A DNA stretch of 64,000 nt from Phylloscopus collybita (GCA_027886175.1 JAJNNQ010000009.1:6921001-6985000), one strand, 5' to 3'; positions 49,590 through 63,795 are shown, counted from the stretch's first letter. Numbers and translations are program-made. The notes: generated by a model from the sequence alone, not told the origin.

Positions 49590-52098
49590 CTATGAAAGAT
49601 ATGAAGAGATAAAATATTAGTTTTTACAAAGTAAAAATACTTTCATACAAAGCACAAGATGTGCTATTTAATAAGATGTGCTTTTGAACAAGGGCAGTAC
49701 TTAGTCCCAGTTGGCTGCAAATTATTAAACAAGTGAAAGATTTAAGGTTGGTATGTCAAGAGTCAAAAGCTTTCACAGAAAAGGTTAAGGAGCAGCTCAG
49801 TCAGGGAGACATGAAAAGAGGAGAGGGTTGAAGTACAAGAACCACAGCCCTGACAGAAAAACTAAAGTATCAGTTAGGCAATAAGCATTAGTAGGATAGA
49901 TCCTCTATGCACACACAGATTGCTTGCATAAGAGATAGGAAGCTAGCAAAACTACAGTCCATGGACTGTTTTGATTTGGGCTAGACTGCTTGATTTTGTA
50001 AAATAAATCTATTCCTTATAAAAGAACAAATTCTGCAACTGTGATGTCTTTTACAGTGAAACTGCTCACAATGGCTATCACAGGGATCCAGTTAGGCCAG
50101 CATCCTACTTCCCACAGAAATCATCATTATATACAAGAATCAGGTCACCAAGTGATTCTTCCCTTCCAGTGTCTGGAAAGCAACTATTTAAGAGACTCCT
50201 TGCTCCAGGCATTATACATGGACTCTCTCTGACCTGCTGACAATGACATTAACAGTAGATTTTTACTGTAATACAAAATTAAAACTTCTTAAAAATCTTG
50301 CCACTATAAACAACTGCTGGCTTTATTCTTTTATTGATGCATTTGGAAGACAATAAGCACCAATATAAACCACACTTGCTGCATTAATAGAAATACTTCT
50401 ATTAACTGAGAATACACAAGGTTGTTCTCAAAGATCAGGATTTTTTTTCCCCTTTTTTAAATCTCCCTTTGCAGCTGTGTCATCCCCCCTCTCCCTGGCA
50501 TCCTGCAGGTGGGGGCCATGCCTACAACTCAGTAGGAGTGACCTGCAATCCCAGAAGGGATCCTTTCTCAGCAGCCTGATGCATTGATTTGAGGGCACTC
50601 AGAGAAGATCATGTTCTTACTTCTTATCAGCCAAAGCAGTATTTGTGGGAAGTATGGATAAAGTAACTGTTACCTGCTGATAGGTATTCTCAATCTGATA
50701 ACTCAGTGATTGTACTGACAAGGGCAGAAGTGTGTACTCATAAAGCTCATACAACCTTCTTGCTACATGAATTTACAGGAGGACAGTGCCTACAGCAGTA
50801 GGAGTTTGCATTACATCATCACTGCATATGTTCCTTTCTCTGAAACCAACAGGTCTCTCCAGCCTGATGGTAACACAGTAAAGTCTGATTTGGAAACAGG
50901 TTTAGCTTATGTAACACAGCAGTGAATACAACAAGACTGAGGACAGGATTACAAAGCATTGACATACCAAATTAATTTTGTAAACTCTATCTGAGACTTC
51001 TCTGACTCAGAGGAGCCTGCAATTAACAACTGTCAAAGCAAGTTTCAAAAACAGAACATATGGAGGCATATTGGACTGAACAAGATGGGAAATTTTCATG
51101 GAGAACTTGAAAAAGAACAGATAAACTGGTAAACGGAAAAAAAAAAAGGATATTAACAGGAGGCCAAGGATTGCTTCAAATACAGAAGAGGCAACACTGA
51201 AAACAAGACCACAAGGTGCTGTGGTGTGGCGGGATGTCTAGACTAATCCCGCCTCAAGCCTCAACAAATTCATGGTGCCACCTTAAGTCACCTTCAGGCC
51301 AGTAAAAGTGAAGAGTTTAACACTAAAGATGCCACAATGATTTTATTTTTTTAGCCAAAGACTGATGTATTTCTTCATTAGCACTGATGTACTAACAAAT
51401 AAATATCTGGCATATCATAGCCTTTTGTTCTGATACTTCAGGCTTCGTTTGGTTAAAACAAAAATTTATTCAAAACAAAAAGCTTATTCAGTACAAAAAG
51501 TCCTTGTTCCTACAGGTTGCTCTAGAAGCAAGTCTTTGAGAGAAACCAGATAAGAGAAGAAAAGTGGACTTCAGTCTTCTGCACAGGAGCTGTTCTATTT
51601 TGGCATACATATGAAACAAGGAGGTTATGTGCAGCAAATTACAGCCTAAAGTTGAATATTGAGGATGAATTATAGCATAACACAGGCATTAAAACAAAGT
51701 GACAGCATGCACTTCTATTTGTTGGACATGAACTTTTGTCCTGATAAAACTCCCCAAGACACTTTTATTTGTTTCTAAGATCTTCAAAACACAAGATGGC
51801 TAAACAGGAAAAAAAAAATAAATCACTCAGATGCTAACCCACAAAAGAACAATAGTTTTTCACTATAAAATACTGACAGCACATAATTATGAAAATAACC
51901 TTGTATACTGTTAGCCCAACCAAAACCACAGTTAAAGAACCCCATTTCTCTGAGCACCCACTCAGAGCAAGTTCTTGATTACTTTGCTCTGTAATTTTTT
52001 TTTTACCTCCTTCAAAAAAGTCTGAAAAGGTACTGGTGGCTTTATACAACAAAAAAAGCATCTATTAATCCCAAACAACAGAAGTATGACAGACCTAC
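49590..52098 (-). other. ZFYVE28: intron, 2.5 kb
   Basis: Donor GTAGGT at 52098 and acceptor CATAG at 49590. No recognisable repeat. A slightly more GC-rich patch at about 50465-50600 could not be assigned. Confidence 0.85.
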
Positions 52099-52236
52099 CT
52101 CTGCTCCAAACCAAAGCTGTCCTGCAAGGTTGTCATGGCGTATTTCCTCTGGAAACTTAACACAAAAGTCTCGGTTGGCCCGTTCGTGTGGAATGCATTC
52201 ATCCATGATTTGGTTTATGATGTTCAAAACATTATC
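52099..52236 (-). CDS. ZFYVE28: ZFYVE28 coding exon (first in window), Lst2 N-terminal region
   Basis: This 138-nt exon encodes 46 residues, starting [14 protein letters not shown] and ending GQLWFGAE. It starts and ends in phase 0, with acceptor TTTTGCTTCAG before GAT and donor GAG|GTAGGT. It belongs to the most conserved part of Lst2, which ends the human-equivalent residue range of about 61-106. The lysine in DFCVKFPEE (codon 52158-52156) matches Lys87 of human LST2, the reported mono-ubiquitination site that controls endosomal localisation. The preceding exon, which should encode the first about 60 residues, is not found up to position 64000, so the upstream intron is at least 11.7 kb. 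An in-frame ATG lies further upstream in the same open frame, but it is intronic and I do not take it as a start. Confidence 0.95.
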
Positions 52237-54810
52237 CTGAAGCAAAACACAGGATACCACATATACTGTTAGGACAGAAAACATTTTTTCTAACTTTTTA
52301 ATAGAGTTTATTAGTGAGGTACCAACCAATTAAGATAGAAAATGCAGTGTTTAACTCTCACGATCTTCATACACACAGTGAAAACAGAAGAGAATACTGC
52401 ACAGAAACGAGCAGCACACTTCACTCGAGCTTTCTAGAAACTGTTTCTCAGGTAAGTTGGACTTCGACTACTTTAATGGGACTTCTGATGAGGAGGCATG
52501 GCATAAAGAGCTTGTTACCTCCAGCTATCTGTACATATCAGTAAATATACTACAAGTGAATTATACTTCCTGAATTTCCTCTCATCAGCCCCAACAATAC
52601 ACACTCCCATTATTCCCAAAAAGAGCACCTGACCGGGTACCTTGGAGGGCTAAAAACTGAGTTATATTGGGACCATTGTGGTTGAATATATTTAAGCTCA
52701 TCCTGGTAATCTAAAGCAGTTTACACACCTGAATCCCAAGTGAGCAAGGGCTGGCATACTCGCCTACCACCTCACACCCCATACACCCAGGAGGATTAGG
52801 GGACACCACACAAATTAGCGCCTTAATAACTGCTCTGATCTACCTCTGCACTAGGACAATGATCAAAGGCCTATAACCAGTTTCTTGATATGCTGTAAAT
52901 AATCTGTATTCATTTATTTGAAAAGATAATTTTCACATACCCCTGCTGGGAACTGTACAGAATTTGATTAACATAATAAAGGTAGATGGAGAGCATGAAA
53001 AAGGCTGAGTGCTTTCATTAAGGATGTTTTGTCTGTCGTACGCTTCTCCCGCTATTTATGGAATTCACATTCTATTTAAAATATTTCTCAAACAAATACA
53101 ACCACATCTGCCTGTACAAAATTGTTTAACAGACAGAATTGCTTTAAATCTACACTTCACTGTTTTATTTTCACCTGCATTTAAAAAACAATAGAAGACA
53201 GGAATTTTGAAGAAACCTGCCCCTTTAGTATGTTTCCCATCAAAAAAGACAAAACCTACTTTAGCTAAAAAGAATGATCCACATTTTTTCCAATTTCTGC
53301 AGAGACTGCTACACCTGCTGTTGCCACAAAATAATCTTAACACTAAGGCTGTAATTACAGTTGTCTTCACCCAAAATAAGTGAATAAATTAACCATCAGC
53401 AATATTTATTACACACTGGTATAAGGTACTTGATGTGTTAACAAAACACTTTCACAGTAATTTTTTGCAAGGCTGTCATGAGATAATACGTTTCATTTCA
53501 ATAAATTTATTAAAAACAAACAAACAAAAATCCCACCTCATACATTTAAGACACATGAGTCAGTGTAACAATGAACCACCTTCTCTAGAAATAAGACTGA
53601 AAATCAAATGCCCTGTAGCCCCTCCAGGGCATCACAACACAGACTGTGGCCAGCAGGTATGAGACAAGAAAAGAAAACTAGAATCACTGACACAAAATAC
53701 CTGATTTTAGAGATGAAATCTCCCCCCAGTCTGCTGGGCCTATTGTACTGTCAGGATCAGTGGGGGTACTATAGGATCACTTAGAATCCAAAGAGATGCC
53801 CCTTGTAGGAACTGAGGGAAAAACCAATCTTAAATACTCCCTAGTGTAATTGCAAGAAGAATTGAAGCTCAAATCCTGGAAGAGAACAGAGCAAAGATGC
53901 CCACATCCTGCTGCAGCAGCACCATCCTGAACCACTGGCTGAAGAACACTGTCACCACCTCCTCTCTCCACGACAACAGGGAGGTAGCCAAGCAATCACA
54001 TCTAAATTGGCATGGCACTTTCGGGTCAGAAAAAACAGAATAATAGGAAGTTTCCTATTCTTCTTCCACTTCTTAATTAATCGTATTGAATATACTTCTC
54101 TCTTTTAGCTATTATTTAGCTAAATCTGCCTGGGGAACCAAAGTATTTTGAAACTAGGTCTCATAAGAAAAACAACTCCTAAACTACTTAGCTCCTACCC
54201 AAAGTTACAGAGCAAAGACTGAAAGTGAGGATAAAAACATTTAAATTGTAGAAAGGCATGAGTCACTCATGAAGGATTTAAAATCTGTTATTACTGATCT
54301 ATTTTGAGACCAGGTGCCTTGCCTGTAGCTCTCACTTTATCACTAGAGCAATACAGGTTAGTCTTTATCATTAGGATGAAAAAGCCAGATTCCTGTTTTC
54401 AGAGAATTAATCAAAGTTTGCAAGGCCTTTTGGCATTGGAGGGATACAGTGGTAAAAAGCAATCTTACCAGTTAAAATTTTACAAAAGTTTCAGGAAGTA
54501 GAGAGAAATATTAAGGCAGGGAACTCTGAGAACACTGTTCAACTCTGGTTATATCAGACTTTAAGTAATCCAATTACATTTCATTTCAGGACATGATATT
54601 CCAATTTCTTTTACTTGCCACCCAACTTTAATATGGGGAAATACAATTTTTCTCTTACTTTTTTTCCTAAAAAGCTACACAGAATAAGAGGAAAAGCCAT
54701 ATTGAAAAAAAGATTTCTCCCTAAATTTTATTTTACTTGAATGGATTATTTTTTAAAGGCAATCTTATTTGACAGCAGCTACAAGACAGATTGAATTTCC
54801 CTTACATAAT

Positions 54811-54813
<3 letters not shown>

Positions 54814-54847
<34 letters not shown>
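54814..54847. repeat. (TA)17 microsatellite
   Basis: A perfect 34-nt AT dinucleotide run in the 5' intron of ZFYVE28; candidate polymorphic marker. Confidence 0.96.
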
Positions 54848-54849
<2 letters not shown>

Positions 54850-57157
54850 GCAAAATTCCTGATGTATCAAAGAACATTTTATGCAAATGGAATAAGGAAA
54901 GAGGACTCATAGCTGGTAAGCAACTGTTCCATGGTTTTGTTCTGTTTTTCTAATCATTATACCTGTTAAAAAGCACTAATATTCTGTCTGTATCATCTCA
55001 GGAGACAATTATTACAAGCATCATGAAATTTTATACCTTAATGCACTTAAATACTGCAACTAAAGACAAGATGATGTAATGAAGATAATTCAACTTTTTA
55101 CAATATACTAATGTTTATGTACATAATTTGTTTCCCACTTAAAAGACATTTAATATTCTTCCTCATTTCTTCAACATTCCTACAATCTCTAGATGTTTCT
55201 GCTCCAGAGCACCCAAGATCTACCAATACATCTCCATGTATGCCAAACTTTGAGTCAGGTTTTGGTTTTTTTTTTAATATGTGCAGTACTACTAAGTTAA
55301 ACCACAGGTAATTAGAATTTTAATACACATTTCCCAAAGGAGAAAAATCACAATAGCTCCATCTCCAGTAGCAGTTGTTTCTGTAGAGTTACCTGGCTTC
55401 ACACAGGCGAGCTGGTCATTCTGTGAGAGAGCTAACTGAAAAAGCCAAAAGCCAATTAAAAAGATGGCCATCTTCTCCTGCCTAGTCTAGCAGGGATACA
55501 GGAAGATTATGGAAAGAACAGTTGACAGAACTTGGATACATAACGTAGCACAGCGAATGATTTCTACAAGGTAAATTGTTTTTGCTGTTTCAAGATGTGC
55601 AATTTCCCAAATTCTCTGTTGTTCTACAGGGTTTATTTTATTGTTCTACAGAAGAAGAAAAACCAAAACAAACCAACAATTCTCCATCACTTCCCTTCCC
55701 TCTTCCATTCTTCTTATGGCACCCAGAGCAGAGTAAATTACATAAAAAATCTGGAATATTTGTTCCCATAATAATTTCAGATCTCAGCTGCTTTAAAACT
55801 GGAAGGATGCCAGCCAATTCAGACAGACTATACAACGCATTGTAAGCAAATTAGTCTTTTCTTTAGAAGAGCTTCAAGAAACATTCAATTTATTTAATTA
55901 CAGTATTCTGCTTTGTAAGCTAATAACGATGGGTTTGGATACATGGTAGCACTGAAATTTTGCTCTAATTTAAGCAACTGAAATCAATTAGTTGGAATTG
56001 AAGTAGTAAATCTTTCACTTGATGCATCTTTCTACATAAAAGCCTCTGGATTTTAATGCCTCCTTTGGTGGCTTCATCTGTTATCTTTTGGTTTATCTGC
56101 GTACTGGGATGTGCACAGTTTTGTTTCAGGTGCTCTGTTGAGGCTTTACAGCAGCACAGGCAGTCACTGCAGAGATTCTGCTTTGGGATTTACTCCAAAC
56201 TCCTCATTTCCTGGAAAACACAGCTCTGAGTTTCACATAACAGACAGCACTTATATTTCATTTTGATAGGGAAGATAATGAGCGGCAGTGAGACAATGTA
56301 TGTAGGTAGCCAGAGCAGAGGACAAAAAGTTTGTTTATTTTTGGCCTATCAGTAATTGGTCACATATTAAATAATCAGTGCATAAAGCTAACATCAACTG
56401 CTGCATTAGCTTCCAGAATAGGCACAAAAAAAAAAAGCTAAGAAATTATTCTTATACTACGAAACATATGTTTAGATCAACAAAAGGCAAACTTATATAC
56501 TCTTTTGTACATGTCCTTGATAAAATTATGCTTCTCTTCCACAATATTAAATTCAATATGACCTTTCTGAGGTCTTTTGGAAGACTTCTTCAAAGGAAGG
56601 TAACCTCCTGTGCTGTTCAGTGCCTCTTTAAAAGCCATGTCTTGAATTACTGGTAAGATCTAGCCAAGGCAATATGGTCTGTGATGAAATCATCATGAGC
56701 TTAACAGATGATATTTTAGCCTCTCTGTTTAAGTAAATCCATGACAATTTTTATTATCTTTTCTAGCTTGATGTTAAGTTCCAGGATTCCTTCAATGTCA
56801 CATTATGGCAATCAGAAGTCAATGGTGAACATAAAGCAACGCCAAAAATAAAGGAAGATTTTATTGCAATTAGAGCAGTTAGTGAGTATTTAGGGTTTTA
56901 CGGGCTACTTTAAAAGAAGAAATCAGTAACAAGGTGGTGTACTCTCTGATGTAACAAACAGGTTTTCAATGTACACACAGAAGTCCTGGCTTCAGAAGCC
57001 ACACAGTTACTTCACATTAGAGATCCAAAGCCCCTCCATGGCTTTTGCTCCAGTCCATCTTACAGATCCCAAAGGCTGTGCTCTCAGACTCTTTCTGCCT
57101 CATCAGCTAACTAATTATTTCAGTTATTGCTACTAACACTGGCAGTGTAGCACCACG

Positions 57158-57895
57158 GAGTTGCTTGGGTTGGAAAAGACCTTTCAGATCATCAAGTCCA
57201 ACCACCAACCCAGCACTGCCAAGTCCACTGCTAAACCATGTGCCCAAGTGCCACATCTACACAACTTTTAATTACCTCCAGTGATGGCGACTCAGCCACT
57301 GTCCTGGGCAGCCTGTTCCAACACTCAACAACCCTTTTCATGAAGGAAGTTTTCCTAATATCCCACCTAAACCTCCCCTGGCACAACCTGGGCCAGTTCC
57401 TCTTACTGATTGTTACTGGGGAAGGAAGTCTGACCCCCACCTAGCTACAAAATCCAGCAGTTGTAGAGAACAATAACCTCTCCCCTGAGCCTCCTTTTCT
57501 CCAGGCTAAACAGCTCCAGCTGCCTCAGCCACCCAAAACACTTGTGCTTGGCCACATTACTGCTGATCCAGGCCAGGTGCCATTGTCCTTCTTGGCCACC
57601 TGGGCACACCTGGTTTATGTTCAGCCCCTCTCAACCAGCACCCCAGGTCCTTTCCCACTGAGCCCTTTCCAGCCGCTCTGCCCCAGCCTGCAGCACTGCA
57701 GGGGTTGTTGTGACCCAGGGGCAGGACCCAGCACTTGGCCTTGCTGAACCTCAGAGCACGGACCTTGGCCCACTGATCCAGCCTGTCCAGATCCCTCTGC
57801 AGAGCCTTCCTGCCATCCAAGAGATCAACTCTTCCACTCAACTTGGTATCATCTGCAAATTGAGGGTGCAACTCATGAGGCTCCACTTTTTAAAA
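57158..57895 (-). mobile_element. CR1 LINE fragment with decayed ORF2 C-terminus
   Basis: Minus-strand CR1. The 3' end begins at TTGGGTTGGAAAAGACCTTT (+ strand). An open stretch at 57440-57231 encodes the familiar CR1 ORF2 end, with pieces such as RFRWDIRKTSFMKRVVECWN and RLPRTVAESPSLEV. Further in, 57886-57557 encodes [20 protein letters not shown], containing the reverse-transcriptase FADD catalytic motif, then LGHNNPCS. The two stretches are separated by frame breaks, so the copy is dead. Same orientation as ZFYVE28. Confidence 0.92.
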
Positions 57896-60800
57896 GTAAT
57901 AAGATGTTCCTATGTATGAACTCTGGGGAGCAGCTCCTAGTTTAACCTAGCTCACTACAGAGTAATACCAAAACTCACCAAAAGGCAACTTGGATATCTA
58001 GCAATTTAAATTCTGTATTGCCCCAGCCTAGCAACAACAACTCTCAATAAATAAAAGAGGAATCCCCATTCACAGAGGGCAGAATGAAGGAGATGTCATC
58101 ATGAATTACTGCCATCTTCACTTTGCCTTCCCCAGCTGCAGAGAAAGCATCCTGCATCCCCAACACATTCATTACTGAGTTGGCATGGATCCAGCTTTCT
58201 TCCCTATGGTTCTCTGCTGCAAATTAATTCCCCGACTTGCAGTGCACAGCATTTTCATTCCACTCTGTCCACAGTCTTAGATAACAGGCAGTTTCTCAGA
58301 AAGACTTATTTGATCCACGTCAGCAAGTGGAAACACATGAAAAAACTTGTTAACATGAGAAACTACAATTTAAGACTACAGTACTAAACATTATTAGGAT
58401 TCTTTTATCAAAGAAAAAATATATTTAATCATTCCCTACATAAGATCAAATATGAAATGTAGAAGGAAAATATAATTCTGTTTAGTTGATGGAATTGTAC
58501 TGATAGCCCAACTTACAGTCAAGTATTTCATATTTTATAGCCATTTGCTAAATATTCTATGTAACCAGAAGTTTCCCAAAAATTATGAAGAGAAGCTGTT
58601 AAACACTAACATTTAAAAAGACACAATTAATGATTTTATTTACTGATAACAAATGTTTAACTCTGCAGATTTGTTTTCTATCCAACTACAACATTGCACT
58701 GATCACTTGACATTACTGGGGGAAAAAAGGCAAACTTAAAATCTGTGAATCAAACCAAACAGACAAAAAAAACCCCCAACTCTTCTGATACTTATAGTTC
58801 ACTTAGTGTATTTAGAACAATCATACTCAAGTTCATTTGCAGTGAAGTACAGTGAAAACATATGAAAGGGTTGATAAGCCTGCCTGCTTGCAAAATAAAT
58901 GTTAAGAGCTTTCACTCAATGGCAAACCCAAATAGCAAACAGGTACCTGACACCAACTGTTTGAAGATGTCAGGCAGCACAGAGAAGACATCTGTTAGAG
59001 CAATGCAACTCACACAAGTCATGATTACTAGGAGTAATGAAATGACAAATGTTGCCATCAGTTATAAAACAACTGAACTGGAGATGAAACTCTAAAGGAA
59101 AAACACCTGAATTTACAAGCTCTATTATGACAGGAAAAAAGTAAAGGAGATATGTGCATTGTCTCAGATTTAAGCTTAATCTTGACATCACCATTTTAAA
59201 ATGGCTCTTCTCAGTTTTTCTTTTTTCTTTAGACTGGCACTGTCCCCACAAATTGGAAGACACTGTATAAAAGAAAATTATTTTCTTTGAGTAAGTCTTA
59301 GCTCACTGTCATGCCAGACAACAGCCTAATACGAGCACAAATTTCTGACTTTCCTACCTCTGCATTAAGTCTCTTAAATACAAACCTTATGAGAAATTTA
59401 TTCTAGAGTCCACCAGCTCTGTTCCAGAAAAAGCCTCAAACACAGGTGTAATTCAGAACATGACCAGGATTCCCTCCTCACCACATACCAATGAGGAACA
59501 CTCCACCGGTTGGACAGTCCTCTTTTGATTCTTTCTTCTTCCCTCTGTTGTTAAAAGGTATCTTTGTCTGCTACAGTTTCTAAACTTTGTGAACATGAAG
59601 GTTTCTTTCCATCAACTTCCTCCCTTGATCTCAGTAATTACCCTGCTGTGTCCTTCACTGACCTCTACTAATATAACTAATATAATGTCTCCAGGGTTGT
59701 GAATTAAGCAGGCAAGAAAGACTTGTCCATTACTTTAGCTAAAAGTACTCCTGGTTCAATCCACACCGTTTAACCTCTGTATCAATTAACAAAATAACAC
59801 CAGGAATAGATTCTTGCCAACTTCTAACCAATCATTACGTTTCAGAACCCAGCAGGGAGTTTCTTTCACTTTTGACTCATTTGTCTCTTTAATGAGATCT
59901 ATTTCTGCCTAATTCTACAAGAAAATGTTCTTCAATGGACAGATGCAATCAAACATGAAAACACCGCACCTCTGAACTGTCTCGTTGTTCACAGTGATTA
60001 TGGTACATACTCCCAGTTTGCTCCTGTCAAGAATGTTAATGATACAATTAGAATTTCATAGATAATTCACTGCCAATCCACTACACCATCCTCTGAGCTC
60101 TTTAACAGTTCTGCACAGGTATCTTCTCCATCAAGGGACACTCACTGATGCTGACTTTCTTTGTAAAAATTGCTTCTCTTCAGCATGGATACAATAGAAT
60201 GGATAAAACATAGAAGGAAAGAGCATATATTTTTCCCCCTAGAGATTCCTTATTCCCATACCACTTTAACTTATCAGATAGTAGGAGACACCTTCAGATA
60301 AGGTTTTTTCACACCTGAAACAGAAACCCACTTTTCATTACAGACTGGCGTCAGGCCATTTGCAGTGTCAGCTTTTGGCAGCAAGGCCAGCTCAAGAACT
60401 TAGCACCTTATCTCACCATCTCAGCCACCCTCCAGTCCCTGTCCCCATGCCCCACCAGCACTCTCAGTGCTTTTGCATTGGGGGCACCTGTGAAGGACTT
60501 CAGTGCACAGAAATGGAGTAACCCGCATTATTTCACTGCTCAAGTTCACAGACAGACTCTACAAATATGTGCAGCAGTACTGCTGAACAAGTGTTTCCAA
60601 GTGTAAAGCTGACCACAGCTTATCTAAACTGGCCTTGAATAAGGATCCAAAACTTCAAAGCTCTCCCAAAGCTGTGTTTTGAGGGGTGCCATGCTTAAGG
60701 GTGGGAATAGAAACAAGAATAGAGTAAATTCGGAATGGAAAACTTTTAAACTGACACTGCCAATAGACCACGGAATAAGGCCTAAAGAGCTATATGTGAT

Positions 60801-63149
60801 AACACAGAAATAGACATTTGAATGGTTACTTTCTATATAAAATCAAAGTTCATTTTTCTTTCTTCTTGAGCCCATGCTCAACCACATATCTAAGCAATAA
60901 AGTTAAGATATTTACTGAAACGAAAATGTTTATAACATCTCTACCAAGTGCCCAAGGGCTTGATTGAATCAAAGACTGGGCAACCCATATGTACAGCTGC
61001 TAAAGCTATCATAGAACTCTGACCAGAACTACACAAATTTACAGAAATATTTCCCTCTGAAATCACTCTATGCCTTTCCATTAATACAGTTTAAAAGCTC
61101 ACTGGTAACCCAGAGCACTGGTAAATTTAAAATCCTTTATCTGCCAGGAAAGAAAGAACACACTTGGTATTAAAAAACAATGAAAATTCTGATTTCACTG
61201 AGTACAGAATTAATTAAGCTGAATTTGTGCAGCTGTAGACAAAAGACAAAGAAAGGCCAATGTGAAATCATACCACAAATAAAGCTATATCCAATAACAG
61301 GTCAACTCAAAACCAAGGAGCCTAAAACTTTGGAGATCCCATTCTAACAGTGTTCAAGCTTCAAATAATTTCTACAGTCTGTGTATATTATATGAGTGAT
61401 TTAAAGTTCTCCTAAAAAATTATATCAAGATAATGCTGCTTTCCTGGTTGAGGAATCCTGTCATAATTTTCTTTTCTCAATTATAAAATACGATATTTGC
61501 ATTGCAGAATAAGCCAGATAACCACAAATATATTAATTAGATCTACTGAGAAAACTCATCACATTTCAGCTACAGGGTTAGAATATTTTACAGTCAAATT
61601 TGCAAATTCCCTATGGAGGAAAATTGTACAAATAATAAACAAGGCTGGCACTTAGGCCAGAGGTTTGTACAAATATATGAAAATGAAAAATAATTTTTCA
61701 TACCAGTTATTACATATGTCAAAAACAAACATGATTCTGAAAGCCTGCTAGAATTCATCTAGAATTCATCTCTGATTATTTATGTCTGAATCAGACCTAA
61801 ATAGAAAAAAGGTGAACACCTTTTAATACACCAAAAAAGATCTTTTCACAGTATCAGAACTATTCTAAAGTAAAAATTACCAGAGCTTACATCACAAAGG
61901 CCGTTTACCTCAGTGCCTCAGCTGCACAAATCAATTCAACAAGCTTTGCAGCCTCAAGATGATCATCATTTAACACCTCTACGTGAACTATTACACTGTT
62001 TGATTATGAGCACTGTGTATGTGGAATAGCAACAACTCTACCAGCAGTTTCAGACACCACAGGGCAATTCAGAAATCAAAAAATACAAATATCTGTTGCT
62101 TGGTATTTGCGTAAGTAATCTTCAGGCATAGAAACCTTGAGACCTCTAGAGAACTGAAAATGTATTCTCAAGGCAAACCTAAGGATGTATATTGTGTACA
62201 TCATACATCAGTATCAAGAGCACTATATTTCCTGAATTAAATTCTGGGCTTTTCTCAGAAAAAAGGGAACAAGGAACAGTATACACATGTAAGAAGTATA
62301 TAGCTTTATTTCTTCACGGTGTGAAGAACCATGTACTTGGGGTAATGCTGCTGCTGTTCATCTCAACAGTACGTTCAGAAGTGTTGAAAAAAGGGCACTA
62401 CACTAAAAAATGGAAATCCAGCAGGAGAGAGTAGGTGGTATAAGCAAAAAGGTAAGCTTTCTTAACCAGGAGCACATTTTCTGCATAATTAATTTCACAC
62501 AAGTACAGATTACCTAAAGCCTTTAAAATGATAAGTTTTTATGAGTGCTAGCAGTGGAAAAGCATGCAGTAACAAAGCCTGCTATCTGAAGCCTGCTCTC
62601 CAACAGCAAATTCATCCTTATCACAAGCTGTTTTCCTATCAATCATTTCAAACTTCTTCAAAGCAATACTAGCTTGCTAAAACATGTAATACTTTCAGAA
62701 ATGAATCTTTTTTTCATTACCATCTTAAAGTCTGCATTATTTTTCGCCAAGAACACTGTGCAGCAATAAGACAAATTCTTTCAAAAGTGTAAGCTCAAGG
62801 CAGAAGACAACCAGTGTATCTTTACTCCAAAACGAACCTGGAATTATGAGTCAACTATTTAAGCTTCTCATTGTCTCTGGCTAATTATAAAGTTACAATG
62901 ACTGAACGAGCAACCCTAATGGCTAACAATTTATTTCCTTCCCATCACCTTAAACTCCAGCCATTCAATTAGTAGTTCATTGTTAAATTACACACTAATA
63001 GTAACAAAAGGGCTGTTTGAAATTAATCTCTTCTCTCAAACTCCAAAATACTTTCTAACTCCTCCTTCCAATATGCAGATGTCCTTGTTGTGTCCAATAT
63101 TTAACATATATAAATATATATTTAGCATATTTAATAGCTAAAGGCTTTC

Positions 63150-63795
63150 ATCTAAAGGTGCAGCATGAGGATCCAGCAAGAAGAGCTCAAAACCTTGGCC
63201 CATCCCAGAGATTGGGCATCACTGGCATAAACAAAACCTGGTGGGATGGGCTCTGTGACTGGAGTGCCCCGTTGGATGGTTCCAGGCTCTCCAGGAGGAA
63301 CAAGCAGGGCAGGTGAAGCAGGGGCTGGCACTGTGTGCAATGCAGGGGCTGGAATGCACAGAGCTTGTAGCTGGCATTGGCACAGTCGAGAACCTCAGGC
63401 TAAGGACTAAGGGACAAACAAATGAATTGGGGATGTTGTCCCGGGAGGAAGAAACTGAGGGGAGACCTCAATGCAGTTACAACTTCCTCATGAGGGAGGG
63501 GCAGACACTGATCCCCTGTCTTTGATGAGTGGCAGGAGCCAAGGGAATGGCCTAAAGTTGTGTCAGGGGAGCTTTACATTGGACATTAGGAAAAGGTTAT
63601 TCCACCAGAGAAACTGGGCACTGGAACGGGCTCCCCAGGGCAGTGGTCACAGCAGCAGGCCTGATGGAGTTCAGGGAGTTTGGGCAATGCTCTCAGGGAT
63701 GTGGTGTGACTCTGGGGGATAGTGCTGTGTGGGGCCAAGAGTTGGACTTAATGATACTTGTGGGTCCCTTCCAACTCCACATGTTACATTCAAGG
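63150..63795 (+). mobile_element. CR1-like LINE with internal deletion (endonuclease part joined to 3' end)
   Basis: The left part (63160-63345: ACCTGGTGGGATGGGCTCTG, GACTGGAGTGCCCCGTTGGA, GGCTCTCCAGGAGGAACAAG, GGCTGGCACTGTGTGCAATG) is like the endonuclease part of CR1 ORF2. The right part (from about 63435: GAGGGGAGACCTCAATGCAG, TCAGGGGAGCTTTACATTGG, GGTCCCTTCCAACTCCACAT) is the ORF2 end and 3' terminus. The reverse-transcriptase region between them is missing, so one copy lost about 1.5 kb or more, or two fragments abut. Antisense to ZFYVE28. Confidence 0.8.

Larger units (their letters stand above)
4343..52236 (-). other. ZFYVE28: ZFYVE28 (LST2) gene, central part; both ends outside window
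   Basis: This is the span of nine in-frame coding exons of ZFYVE28/LST2. Known for the family: Lst2 is an endosomal FYVE-domain protein that restrains EGF-receptor signalling by favouring receptor degradation; the FYVE finger binds PI3P, and mono-ubiquitination near the N-terminus keeps the protein off endosomes. Seen here: the protein similarity runs through every exon, all splice phases agree, and the total is 2362 nt. With about 60 residues missing at the start and about 75 at the FYVE end, the full product would be about 920 residues, close to the roughly 890 of the human protein, so no large internal exon seems to be missing. The gene probably crosses both window edges. Neither a promoter nor a polyadenylation site belonging to it is visible. 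Confidence 0.95.
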
